Position numbers and translations under genes: made by a program. The notes beneath the pieces are model-generated. The model ran no database searches and had not been told where the DNA came from. It worked only from the letters and a program-made list of their open reading frames with translations. Below, one piece after another: positions 1-9,251 of a DNA stretch of 64,000 nucleotides (its first letter is position 1; every line of letters begins with the position of its first letter). Source of the stretch: Euborellia annulipes (taxonomy: Eukaryota; Arthropoda; Insecta; Dermaptera; Anisolabididae). The stretch lies in contig JAKCPI010007868.1 in assembly GCA_023213315.1 (NCBI GenBank), positions 47,551-111,550 of the forward strand. Reading direction: 5' to 3'.

Positions 1-214
1 TTAATTTTTAACTTGTTTTCCAATATATTTTAAAAAAAATTATTATACGAGAAATATATTACTATTAATTGAACATATAAATAAATTTAAAATTAACATT
101 TTTTTTAAGACGAACGGTTGAGTAGTGCGCCTTCTCGCTTTAACAGAATTTCTTTTTCATTAAGTACTACACATAAAAAATTTTTCGTTCAAATCGGTGT
201 TATGAAGGTCATGC

Positions 215-523
215 ACTCCCCTTGTGAGATTGAGAAATATTTATATCTTGTTACCATGACAACCATTTCTCCTATCTTTCCTATGGAGTACAAGAGTAAA
301 GTGGTCTTGAGAAGATTTCAATAGCAAAATGAGAATATACATACTCGAAGTTTTTCAAAAAACGAGACTTAGCAGAATTTGTTTTGTTTACCGAAAATAG
401 TATAAAGGCTTATTTGAAATTTGAAAGAAAACGTCAAAGGGAATATTGAGAAATTTGAAAAAAAAAAAACTTAAAAAGTACTAGTACCCGAATTTTCTCA
501 AAGATGAGAGCTGATTTTGAAAA
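215..523 (+). repeat. HPE internal fragment, cut by a Helitron
   Basis: Central part of the HPE family (described in full at 9252-9904): the TTGTTACCATGRCAACCATT block, the TATGGAGTACAAGAGTAAAG block and the GTACTAGTAC palindrome are present in order. Both ends are missing. The right side stops where the Helitron at 524-2056 begins. Confidence 0.75.
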
Positions 524-586
524 CTAGCCGCGGCGCCCGCCTTCGGCGGGCTTTTTTCTTAATCATGGAAAAAATATTATCATTAC

Positions 587-1157
587 TAGAGTCCGGAAAA
601 AAAGCATAAAAAAATGGAAAAAAAGTGCTTAAAAAAGCATAAAAAACTTGAATAAAAAGATGTTAAATAAGCATAAAAGTTGAAAAAAAGCATCTCATAA
701 GCAATTTTTACTCATACCACTGGCGTATACTTTTAAAGAAACTAAATTTATTCCGCCCCGCCCTGCGAAAAATTTTGTTTTTGCGGAACCAAATTTTTTC
801 ACCCTGCGGAAAAATTTTTTTTTACAGGGCTATATTTTTTCACACTGTGGGGTTTTTGGAATTTTTTTTTTTGGGGGGGGCGGGCCCCCTCCCCCTTATA
901 TACGTCCCTGGTGTATGCGTGTGTGAATGGAAAAAAAAGTTTTTTAATAAAAAAAACAAAGAAATTATAAATATTCGTAAAATAAGTTCAAATAAGCACG
1001 AAAGGGAAAAAAAGCATGAAAACTCAAAAAAAGCAAAAAAAGCATAAAAAATGCAATCTCAATGCACTTAGTTTTTCCTAATTCGTATAGAAATTAAATA
1101 TCTAATGGCTGCTTATAAAATTCAGCAATAAGCATTTTGCTTAAAATCCGGTCTCTA
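587..1157. mobile_element. hAT-like non-autonomous element
   Basis: Flanked by an exact 8-bp duplication, ATCATTAC, at 579-586 and 1158-1165. Ends are inverted: TAGAGTCCGGA on the left and TAGAGACCGGA read inward from the right. An 8-bp target duplication is typical of hAT. The inside is low complexity (many AAAGCATAAAA units) and contains a GC-rich patch near 718-915 that may be a second, degenerate insertion (CCACTGGCGTATAC / GTATACGTCCCTGG). No coding capacity is seen. Confidence 0.65.
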
Positions 1158-1223
1158 ATCATTACTATTCCAATCCAGTGCTTGGTTGAGGATCACATTC
1201 ATAGAATACATAAATGGAAAGAA

Positions 1224-1825
1224 TCTATTTATATAATTTTCGAATGTCCGTCTGTCTATCTGTCACGCTCTATTTAGGCAACTCTCCGTTGGAATGTCAA
1301 AATCAAATTTTTTATGCTTAAAAAGAATCTTCTCGCGATTACAGGAAAATTATTTTCATTTCGAAATTCCTATAACTTTTTGAGTTATTAATTCTTAAAG
1401 TTACGATTTCTCCCATAGGAAATGTATAGAGAAATATTTATGTATTCTTTTCATTTGTGTATTCTATGAACGTAATCCTCAAGTAGGCACTGGATTGGAA
1501 TGGAATAATTTTCTTTTCATAATTGGACCCAGTTACGCATTAGTGTGTCAAGTGCCAGCTACCGAGTTTTGAGAAAATTAACATTAAAGTTTTTTGTTTT
1601 GATTGGATTAAATATAATTTTTTAAAGACATATTTTATAAAAAATACTATTAATTAGAGCATTTGAAACAATATTAAGTGCTTAACTCAATTTTTATTTT
1701 TTGGCTCTTGACACACTAATGTGTAACAGGGTCCAATTAAGAAGAAAAGGTCTGAGCCTGCTGGCGGGAGGTCTAGGGGAGCGAAGCCCTCCAGCTAGCC
1801 CGCTGGAAGTGGGCGCCGCAGCTAG
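1224..1825 (+). mobile_element. Inner Helitron (Hel-G) inserted in the outer one
   Basis: Starts TCTATTTATATAAT at 1224 after A and ends GGGCGCCGCAGCTAG at 1825 before T. The flanks read continuously once it is removed: ...AAATGGAAAGAA then TACATAAATATTTC..., which is the intact Hel-G order seen in other copies. It is in opposite orientation to its host, so the pair forms a large inverted repeat. It carries the MITE at 1525-1734. Confidence 0.7.
1525..1734. mobile_element. 210-bp MITE with AATT duplication
   Basis: Terminal inverted repeats of about 30 bp start GGACCCAGTTACGCATTAGT; the right end read inward is GGACCCTGTTACACATTAGT. AATT is duplicated on both sides (1521-1524, 1735-1738). 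It interrupts the inner Helitron, so it is the youngest layer here. Superfamily not assigned. Confidence 0.7.
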
Positions 1826-1939
1826 TACATAAATATTTCTCTATACATTTTCAATGAGAGAAATCGTAACTTTAGGAATTAATAACTCAAAAAGTTATAG
1901 AAATTTTGGTTATGAAAATTGAAAAATTCCTTAAAATAG

Positions 1940-1973
<34 letters not shown>

Positions 1974-2056
1974 CAATATTCCAACGGGAAGTTGCCCAAA
2001 TAGTGCGTGACAGACAAACGGACAAACAGCCTGACATTAACGGATATATATTTAGA

Positions 2057-2479
2057 TGTACTCTATTGTAACATATTCACTCTATGACCGCCAAAATAAA
2101 ATTTCTTTGACTGATGTATTTTCAAAGTTGTATTATAAAATTTTATTAAGAAAGCCTTAAAAGGAATTTCAAGAGTATAAAGATTTACGTTTAAATTGAT
2201 ACTTAATGCAGTGTCTAAAAAAAAAAAAATTCTCTCTCTTTTTGGATGAGATCATAGATTGTTACGAGAAATCATTAAGTTGTGTGTGTGTGTGGAGGGA
2301 GGATTTAGTAGTAGGCAGGCAGGCAGGCTATTGGGATCTATGGGAGAGGCGTGGCTTCACCTGGTGGCAAAAAATGAACTAGCCATTGTAGGATTGAATG
2401 ACTGAGCTGATACGCAAGTACTCGTGTTTTATGAGACAAAAAGTTTAATTAAAAATAAGAAATGGGTGTGACGGTACAG
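2057..2479. other. No gene seen; short simple repeats
   Basis: AT-rich sequence with a GT run (about 2281-2294) and a GGCA run (about 2312-2330). The bases just before 2480 form the candidate splice acceptor of the next feature. No upstream exon of that gene is recognisable. Confidence 0.5.
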
Positions 2480-3063
2480 GAAATTTGTAGGTTTTCTTCT
2501 GCCACACTTACTAATAGAAATTTTATTTGTGGAGATAATATTATTGATCCTGGTCATGTTTTAAAGTGAGTAATAGTAATGACAGTTTCAATGATAGACC
2601 AAATTCTTGCTTTCTGTTTACAAACAACAAGTTTACGAGAAGAATTTCATGAAATAAATGATCAAATTTTATAATAATAATAACAATTGGGATGGATGCT
2701 CGTATAAGGCTGGATTAGGAAGTACCTGTAAGCACATTTGGGGCTGTACTTTTATTCTGTAACCGCTATTTATGATATCTGATATGATGTTAGCCAAAAA
2801 GTGTTTGAAATATTTTATTGTAATAATAAATACAAGATAAATAAATGATAAATTAACTAAAAAATTAATACCGGTAATTAAATATAAAATTAATAATTTT
2901 TTTTTGTACTTACAGAAATAATTTAGATGATTTAAAAAATATCACGTGTACAGACAAAAAATGTGTTTGGAGTGCACCACATAAATCAGCTTTTAAAAAA
3001 ATACGATATGAGAGGCCTTTGCTCGAGCACAATTGTTTTAGAGAAAAACAAGAAAAAAGATAG
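2480..3063 (+). CDS. Two-exon 3' end of a gene; resembles the TCTD...W region of SWIM/YqaJ-type proteins
   Basis: Exon 2480-2565 follows GACGGTACAG and ends at a GTGAGT donor. Exon 2916-3063 follows TTTGTACTTACAG and ends at TAG. Both are open in the same frame and join in phase (AA + A), giving 77 residues. The second exon contains TCTDKKCVWSAPHK, a Cys-rich motif that I recall just upstream of the nuclease domain in metazoan SWIM/YqaJ proteins; this is a resemblance, not a proven match. An AATAAA lies about 50 bases after the stop. Such proteins are also carried by ISL2EU transposons, and a THAP/DDE element of that type is at 20929-23068, so this may be transposon-derived. Upstream exons are not found and the nuclease domain is absent. 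Frame agreement across two good splice sites is the main support. Confidence 0.5.
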
Positions 3064-3954
3064 AGGCAAAAATTAAAAAGAAGGCTTCAAAATATGATTG
3101 ATTGATTCTTCTACAATAAAATTATTTATAATTTTCACTATACTGTCTTTTTTTTTGGAAAAGAATGAAATCGAACTGTTTCATGCTTAGATGCATGACT
3201 TTTACACCCGTAAACACAAGAGTAGATACACATTGCTTTTATTTTTATAAGGAGAAAATTTCATATTTGTGAATATATTAGTGTATGTATGTATTATTTA
3301 TTAATCTAACAATAATGTTTACTCGTGGGTTATAACTTTTTTTTTAAATAATACAATTATATCAGATGTTTAAATGTTCTTGTCCCTTATATCACGTTAA
3401 ACATATGAAGGTTTATCCTACAATCGCTAGTTCGAATTTAAGCCACCAGGTAGAGTATTGAAATGCTAAAGATCCCAATAGGAGAGAAGATTCCATCAAA
3501 GGGGCATTATCCAGAGGCTGTAGGACCAACCAATTGAGTGAGTGAAGGCGACATAAGGGTGAGAGAGAGAGGAAAACTTTATCGAACTCGGAGCCGATAC
3601 TTCCTCTCACCCTCTCAACGGCTGACGCAACAGGGGCCAATTGAATACAGACTCTTTTATTGAATGGAGTAGGGGGGGGGGTGAAACAATTTTCAAACTT
3701 TTTTTTTTCACTAATTACACTTCATTCATTTATCGGAAGTTTCAAGTTTATTTTCAACGAGTGATATTATTATTAAAAAAAAAAAAATTTCAATCTAATT
3801 TTATCGTTATATAATTTGTAAAGGTAGACTAGTTGCACGGCCCCCCTCACCAGCGTATTTCCTTAAGAATATGCAGTAATTTATTTCATATATTCAAGGC
3901 AGCCAAAAAAGCAATAAAGAAAATTATATTTATCTTTCGATTTATTTGATACGT
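3064..3954. other. No gene seen
   Basis: After the AATAAA near 3113 the sequence is AT-rich with scattered homopolymers. A minus-strand open frame at 3413-3640 has no ATG start and no recognisable motif. Confidence 0.5.
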
Positions 3955-3995
3955 TTGTCGACGTTTCGACCGATAGTCCGGCCTTTATCAGGACC
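3955..3995 (-). ncRNA. Degenerate hammerhead ribozyme-like motif
   Basis: On the minus strand: CTGATAA, then stem II GGCCG/CGGTC with a 6-base loop, then GAAACGTC. Stem I is GTC/GAC. The core G of CTGANGA is A here, so it is probably inactive. GAAACGTC next to CTGANGA is the form known from Penelope-like elements. Confidence 0.5.
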
Positions 3996-4430
3996 TTAAA
4001 AATTATAAAATACCTAACAACCCACACAGTACAAAAAATTGCTGGAATGTTGCAGGAATCTTTCTATTTTACAACATTGTGGTAATATTGCAGCAATATT
4101 TTATTTGAAATAATTAAGTTGGAATATTTTTACAATATTTCAAAAAAAATTTGTAATAAATTGATTTCATTAAATAAATTGCTATATTGTAGAAATATTA
4201 AAACAATATTATATTTGAAATATTGTAAAAAAAATTTTAGAATAATTTGATCGAATTTTTTTTGAAGTTATACTACTTTTGGCGCTTTTTGATGAGATTG
4301 ATGAGAGTGAATTTGTGAAAACGACATGATGAAGTTAGCCCCAGAATTTGTGAAAACGATATGATGAAGTTATATTTGACAAAACGTAAGATTTAAACTT
4401 TCGACCGTTGGTTCTCGTTGAAACATTTTG
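3996..4430. repeat. AT-rich region with degenerate CAATATT repeats
   Basis: Dense CAATATT/AATATTG words at 4060-4235, and a 28-base direct repeat (AATTTGTGAAAACGA..ATGATGAAGTTA) at 4311-4338 and 4347-4374. No gene seen. Confidence 0.45.
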
Positions 4431-4501
4431 TAAATTAAAATTAAATATACAAACTAAACACTAGGTTATTTGTTTCAAAGGTTTTATTAATTAAAAATTA
4501 A

Positions 4502-4545
4502 CACTTAATACGTATTTCGACAATTCCTTGTCATCATCAGAAGTG
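4502..4545 (-). ncRNA. Hammerhead ribozyme, left arm copy
   Basis: Minus strand: stem I CACTT, core CTGATGA, stem II GACAA/TTGTC with a 4-base loop, GAAA, then the self-complementary ATACGTAT, then T and the stem I partner AAGTG. All conserved core bases are present. Stem III would form from the 8-base palindrome, either as a tiny hairpin or, more likely, between two molecules. Self-cleavage is inferred, not shown. Confidence 0.7.
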
Positions 4546-4597
4546 ATTACATTCTAATACTATATTCTAACACTCTAATACTATATTAGAATGTAAT

Positions 4598-4641
4598 CAC
4601 TTCTGATGATGACAAGGAATTGTCGAAATACGTATTAAGTG
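4598..4641 (+). ncRNA. Hammerhead ribozyme, right arm copy
   Basis: Identical to the minus-strand copy: CACTT-CTGATGA-T-GACAA-GGAA-TTGTC-GAAA, then TACGTATT and AAGTG. Predicted cleavage is after the T just before AAGTG. Confidence 0.7.
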
Positions 4642-4739
4642 TTAATTTTTAATTAATAAAACCTTTGAAACAAATAACCTAGTGTTTAATTTGTATATTT
4701 AATTTTAATTTGACAAAACGTGTTGATATTTTCAAATCC

Positions 4740-5122
4740 ATAAATATTGGCCAAATATAGGCCAAAAGGGGATTGGCTGTTAGACTAGCCTGCCATCTAT
4801 TGCAAGAATGTGGAACTAATTTGACATTTGATTTTTAAATAAATCATCTAAGCTTATTTTAAAAATTTCTTAATTAATATGTGATTAATAATAACAATAA
4901 ATTCATTTTTAAATTTTAAAAAAATTGTATTTGCTTGATAACAAAAAAATTAATTACGATAATTTTTTAATAAGTCATTAAAAAAATTATAGCTCGATGT
5001 CCCAATAATCTCTTATGAATTTAATTCATTTAAAAAAAAAACCGCATTGAAAAATTCCTTATAATAGTCTAGTTTTTTTTTTTTTTTTTTTAAGTACGTT
5101 TAGACGTCCTGAACCCCCTTAA
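4740..5122 (+). repeat. W element, 5'-truncated copy ending at TTAA
   Basis: Matches 49739-50125 and 61680-62363: GACTAGCCTGCCATCTATTG, GATAACAAAAAAATTAATTA, then AAGTACGTTTAGACGTC and CTGAACCCCCTTAA. Family described at 49498-50125. The left half is missing. Confidence 0.7.
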
Positions 5123-5770
5123 AAAGTTTTTGAGAAGGGGATTAGGACACCCTCAATTTTTTTTTCCACTAAAAAGTTAGTTGCATGCCCCACCCACTGA
5201 TTAAACCATTATTTTTAAATTACCACCACATTTCAATTTTATTTTATTTTTAAATCGGATAGTTAAAATGTAAATAAACGTATTCTACACATATATATAT
5301 ATATATCTAAATGCAGTTTACTTTATTACCACCCATACATTACAATACATTAAAGATTCAGGACACTAAAAAAAAAAAAAAAAAAAAAAACTTAAATAGA
5401 TCGCTTCTCCTTATTTTATATAGGGTTTAAATGCCGGCAATATTCTTTCTCCCAGAGAGAGTGACACCATATAACGAAACGGCCCTTTTTTTTTTTAGAG
5501 AACTTTTCCAAGCCATGATGATACAACAGTAATAGTCATGTAAGTAAGATAAAACAAAATCGCCTTATATTCAGAGTCTATATGTCGTAAACGTTCAAAG
5601 TGGCCAGATGATGCATTTTTTTTTTTCGCTTTTCTTTCTTTTACACTGATTTATTTATATATGCGTCCCGTTTTTAGATTTTTTATTTATTCCATTGTGA
5701 GAGAGAGAGAAGAGATGAGAAAATTAACTGATGTGGCCAACATATAACCAAATAATTGTATTTTTATTTA
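5123..5770. other. No gene seen
   Basis: Homopolymers, a TATATATA run near 5290-5306 and a GA run near 5698-5710 only. Confidence 0.5.
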
Positions 5771-5966
5771 CTAGCCCGTCATCGGCCTGTGGGAGAAATC
5801 GTAACTTCAGCAATTAATACCTCAAAAAATTGGGGCGAAAATAATTTCCATTCCTCTTTTAAGCATACAAAATTTAGTTTCGAAATTCCAACGGGAACGG
5901 AAGATGCCCGAAAATTGCCTGACAGACAGACATACGGATTATATATTAGTGAATTATATATATAGA
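5771..5966 (-). mobile_element. Short Hel-G Helitron copy
   Basis: Minus strand: TC start at 5966 (TCTATATATATAATTC), CTAG end at 5774-5771 followed by T. The body has the GTGGGAGAAATCGTAAC and AATTCCAACGGGAA blocks of Hel-G. The GC hairpin at the 3' end is degenerate. Confidence 0.55.
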
Positions 5967-5984
5967 TAGACTAGACACGGCGGG

Positions 5985-6346
5985 TGATGTTAAAAATAAT
6001 TGATTTATGAATTTTAATCAAAATCTTTGGAGCAAATTTTGAGAAAATCGAAAAAAGTGAAAAAGTACATCAGTAAAGTACTAGTACTCTTTGGCCGATT
6101 TTGTTCAAAAACTTCGTGTCACATCCCAGAGGGGTGCCTAACTTAATTATAAAATTTCAACCTCCTAGCTCTTTTCGTTCTTGAGATATTTTGTTCACAG
6201 ACGCACAGATAGACCATGTTGCGAAAACAACTTTTTGATTTAAATTCAGGGGGCCTCAAAACGTGTATATCCAACAAGATTTCGACATCAATCCAATACT
6301 TTCTCTCTCTATATATATTAACATATATAGAGGTAATAGAAAGTAA
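5985..6346 (+). repeat. HPE 3' half
   Basis: From the AATTGATTTATGAATTTTAA block through GTACTAGTAC and GCGAAAAC, ending AGAGGTAATAGAAAGTAAA. The hairpin end is missing. Confidence 0.75.
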
Positions 6347-6472
6347 ATATATAAATACTGTACAACGTTTCGACTGCTTATTCTGCAGCAAGTGCACAGT
6401 ACTTGATAACGGCTCCAGAATAAGCATTTCAAACGTTTTACAGTCTTTAAATTTTTAATAAATAATTAATAC
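6347..6472. repeat. Small foldback with GAAACGTT ends (Penelope-like?)
   Basis: CAACGTTTCGACTGCTTATT at 6363 is mirrored by AATAAGCATTTCAAACGTTT at about 6419. A related single arm is at 47545-47640. The GAAACGTT word and the following TTTTTAATAAA tail recall Penelope-like hammerhead ends, but the CTGANGA core is not intact (CTTGATAA). Confidence 0.4.
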
Positions 6473-6560
6473 AAAAATGTGGTCTATAATTAAAAATTCC
6501 CCTAATAACAATGAATAGGTGCTTTGAAACTTAGAATATTCTTGATTATATTGATAGAAA

Positions 6561-6728
6561 AACATCACTAATTTTCGAGAAATAGCTCGGACGACAACGA
6601 AGAGTATGACGTGGCTTCATCGGGTCAAGAGAGACATGACTGAGCTTGGCCTGTCGGAGACAACAACATTGGTTAAGAAGGAGCGGAGGGGAAGAATAAG
6701 GTCCGCCGACCCCGCACCGCGGGAATAA
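6561..6728 (+). pseudogene. LINE ORF2 C-terminus fragment
   Basis: An open frame ends at TAA 6726-6728. It contains WLHRVKRDMTELGLSE and RIRSADPAPRE, matching the familiar C-terminal pattern of non-LTR retrotransposon ORF2 proteins (W..R...DM..LG......A.DR..WR..IRSADP). No start and no upstream reverse transcriptase, so it is a 5'-truncated relic. The exact clade is uncertain. Confidence 0.55.
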
Positions 6729-6804
6729 TCAGGCGAGGACAGAAGAAGAAGAAGAGAGCTGCTAAACCACCTTAGATAACTGGCAGTAAAAATCATTTCT
6801 TGAA

Positions 6805-7462
6805 ATATATGCCCCCCTCCGCCCCCTCCTGGAACCCCCGTCAGCTGGCTCGAGCCCGCCAGCGGCGAACCCTCGCATTGAGAAGAAAATTATTATTATT
6901 CCAATCCAGTGCTTGCTTGAGGATTTGTTTACATTCATTTAATACTTAAATGTGCCCTCGGGGTAGTGCCCTTGGAGTAGTTGGTAGCGTGCCTAACTTC
7001 TATACCGAACGTCGCGGGTTCGGACCCCAGGCAGTCCGATGATTTTATTTAAGGCATTTGGATACCAAATGGCTTAAATAAGAATGCCTGGACCCCCCAA
7101 TATGTATATTACTCACAACGGTTTTCGTAAAAGTCTTAAATGGCCTAATTTGCCGAAAAGACTGTGTGAATGTGTGTGTGTGATTGTGAGCGTGAATGAG
7201 AAAAAAGTGTGAATGTTAAAAAAAAAAAAAAAAAAATGCAAAGAATACATAAATACTTCCTCTTACATTTCCTATAGGAGAAATCGTAACTTTAAGAATT
7301 AATAACTCAAAAAGTTATTGGAATTTCGGGACGAAAATAATTTTCCTGTAATCCCTAGAATGTCCGTTTTAAAAGTATAAAATTTGGTTTCGAAATTCCA
7401 ACCGGAAGTTGCTCAAAAAGAGCGTGATAGACGGACAAACATTTCGCTATATTATATCTAAA
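6805..7462 (-). mobile_element. Hel-G Helitron copy interrupted by a SINE
   Basis: GC-rich block with AGCTGGCTCGAGCCCGCC, then ATTCCAATCCAGTGCTTGCT, the SINE at 6953-7236, then TTTCCTATAGGAGAAATCG and GAGCGTGATAGACGGACA. The TC end is eroded (TTTAGATATAATATAG) and the CTAG end is missing. Confidence 0.6.
6953..7236 (+). mobile_element. S-SINE (tRNA-derived)
   Basis: Pol III box A-like GGAGTAGTTGGTAGCGTG and box B GGTTCGGACCC form a tRNA-like head. Then come the family body (GCCATTTGGATACCAAATGGC-type palindrome, TGGCCTAATTTGCCGAAAAGACTGTG), a (TG/TGAG)n stretch and a poly-A tail. It sits inside Hel-G between ACTTAAATG and ATGCAAAG. Confidence 0.75.
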
Positions 7463-7583
7463 TTATTACAAATTTATTAAAAAGAAAAACCAATCAAAAT
7501 ATCCATTAAAAGAGGAGGATTTTTTTTTACTAAGGCAGGACAAACAGACAGACAGACGGGGTGGCATAGGCTCTGTTGGTAGC

Positions 7584-7590
7584 TATATAA
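7584..7590 (+). promoter_or_regulatory. TATA box candidate
   Basis: AGCTATATAAAACTTC, followed at about 25-35 bases by a GC-richer start (TCGTCTGGCCGCGCC). It precedes a long ATG-free leader. Confidence 0.35.
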
Positions 7591-7614
7591 AACTTCTTCC
7601 TTTCTCGTCTGGCC

Positions 7615-7897
7615 GCGCCGACGTTACTCCATTTACACGCCAACTTGTTCGTTAAAAACTAATTTTCTTCTTCGAATCACAGCAAATTAAAGTCCCTTAT
7701 TTTATTTAATATCTCCTCTCTCTCTCTCTGACGTCGGCGTTTGGGACTTTATATTCTCGATTTCAATTTTATTTAGTCTCTCTCTCTCTCTTTTTCCTCT
7801 TTGAGAATTTTCCCTTGTATAAATCTGAGCTTTATTTATATCCTTTGCTCTGCTTTTATTTAAAGAGGGTGCCGACGACTCTTTGAAGATGTACAAG
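7615..7897 (+). other. Candidate 5' leader and first coding exon (M-Y-K)
   Basis: About 275 bases downstream of the TATA box contain no ATG, although several would be expected by chance in sequence this AT-rich. The first ATG (7889) is followed by TAC AAG and a GTATTG donor-like site; unspliced, it would stop after five codons. Very short first coding exons are common in arthropod secreted-protein genes. The leader is CT-rich. No downstream exon could be assigned, so this remains a candidate. Confidence 0.3.
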
Positions 7898-8563
7898 GTA
7901 TTGTAATCATACTAAAATTGTATAGACCATCGGTGATTTATGATTTTTAAAGGCGGGGTATTTTTTTTTTTTACTTATAAGTTTAGCGCCGTCTATATAT
8001 TAACATATATAGAGAGGTAAGAGAAAGTAAAAAAAAAAAAAAAATGTTAAAAAATACTCTTAGAAAATTTAATAGAGTCAAAGAGTAAATGTTATTGAAA
8101 AAGGCGTTGTATATTTTGTTATTGAGTTAGATTTATGGCAGTCAAATTGGAATAAAGACCAGAAAAGAAGTTTTATTATTATAAAAGGAAATAATTAAGG
8201 TTTATGTCTTTTCCGAGAAATAGAAGATTCAATCAAATGTGTTAGGACAATAGGCAAAAAAAATAATGAATGGGAGTCTGGGAGGGGAGGGGGGAAGATT
8301 TACCTCCCCTTTTATTAAATTAACAATATTGGAAACGATTAATAAATGATTACAATTAATATTAAAAAAAAAAACTCTTTCCATTAAAATATTTCTGAGA
8401 ATTAGATAGAAAAAAAAAAGATAGTGGGATGGGTTGGAAATTTCAATTAAAATTAAAAAAAAAAAAATTATATATCAATATAATTTTGTAATAAATAAAG
8501 GTTCGGGAAATTAGTTTTTTGTTTTAAATATATAAATAGAAAAAAAATAATTAGGAAAGCAAG

Positions 8564-8656
8564 ATGGCGTGGTGTACCTGTATTTGGATGCAAGCAAGCG
8601 TTTGGAAGGAAGTTGAGATGGTTGGTGGTCATCACTCAGGTGTGAAGAGTGTTCAG
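8564..8656 (+). CDS. Possible exon with strong start context and CAG|GTAAAT donor
   Basis: ATG at 8564 has A at -3 and G at +4. The frame runs 31 codons to CAG|GTAAAT without a stop (starts MAWCTCIWMQ). No family resemblance and no upstream promoter evidence beyond the CCAAT/CRE cluster lying downstream. Could be chance. Confidence 0.15.
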
Positions 8657-8834
8657 GTAAATGTTCAAACATGAAGGAAGGTATGGATTCAACTAACACA
8701 ATCAAAGGAAGCGTCTTTTATTGGTTCACACAAGCACAGATTAGATATTAAACACATGCCCTCATTGTGGCGACTGATGGGACAACGGCAAGCAGAGAGA
8801 GAGAGACTTGATGCCAACTCGCGGCTAAAAGAAG

Positions 8835-8940
8835 CGCTCTGATTGGTGGCGCCGTTTCACTATCGGCCAATCATAAAAGGCTAATCAAATACACATGCCA
8901 GTTGGAAAAAAGACTTGTATGCAAGTGTGACGTCATAATC
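8835..8940. promoter_or_regulatory. CCAAT and CRE motif cluster
   Basis: GATTGGTGG (inverted CCAAT) near 8841, GGCCAATCA near 8865 and TGACGTCA (consensus CRE) near 8929, in locally less AT-rich DNA. No gene can be attached to it. Confidence 0.25.
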
Positions 8941-8989
8941 ATATGAAAAGAAACATTCAATGGCATGACACTGGCGCAAGTCTTACATT

Positions 8990-9215
8990 TGATATTGGGC
9001 GGAGTAAAGGGCGTTATTATCCCCCTCCACCCCGAGATTTGAGAAAAATATTTTTTTTTTTTGGGAATTAAATTTTATTTTAATTAAATATAAAATTTTT
9101 AAAATTACTTCTTACAAATTGTAGCGAATTACCGAAAGTAAGAAAAAATTGTGTGCTGTGCGATCAGTCATACCAGATTACCCCCCACCGAGAAACTTCT
9201 CTGGATCCGTTCTTG
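8990..9215 (-). mobile_element. F element (hAT-like), diverged copy
   Basis: Reverse-strand relative of the element at 31511-31773: GGGCGGA.. left end, GAGATTTGAGAAAAATATTT, a remnant of the HPE hairpin (TGTGTGCTGTGCGATCAGTC), then ACCGAGAAACTTCTCTGGAT CCG. No clear target duplication remains. Confidence 0.5.
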
Positions 9216-9251
9216 TAATCAAATAATATTTTAATAATTTTATAAATTTAT

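Larger units (their letters stand above)
524..2056 (-). mobile_element. Outer Helitron (Hel-G), split by two later insertions
   Basis: On the minus strand the element starts with TC at 2056, preceded by A. It ends in a GCCCGCC-TTCG-GGCGGGC hairpin followed by CTAG at 527-524 and then T. TC start, 3' hairpin, CTRR end and an A/T target are the Helitron hallmarks. The body matches other Hel-G copies (ATTCCAATCCAGTGCTTG, TTCCTATGGGAGAAATCG, AACGGGAAGTTG, GACAGACGGAC). It is interrupted by a hAT-like element (587-1157) and by another Helitron (1224-1825). No protein is encoded, so it is non-autonomous. Confidence 0.7.
4431..4712. repeat. Near-perfect palindromic element with a ribozyme in each arm
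   Basis: Two arms of about 125 bases are reverse complements, meeting near 4570 at CTAATACTATATT. Each arm contains a complete hammerhead core (separate entries). Penelope-like elements are known to have terminal repeats that can be inverted and carry hammerheads, so this looks like a solo inverted pair of such ends. No reverse transcriptase is present between the arms. Confidence 0.75.

Noticed and set aside
118..324. 68-codon frame and the many similar frames at 9312, 16572, 22147, 29249 and 63578
   Set aside because: All are translations of HPE internal sequence in varying frames; none is conserved as protein between copies.
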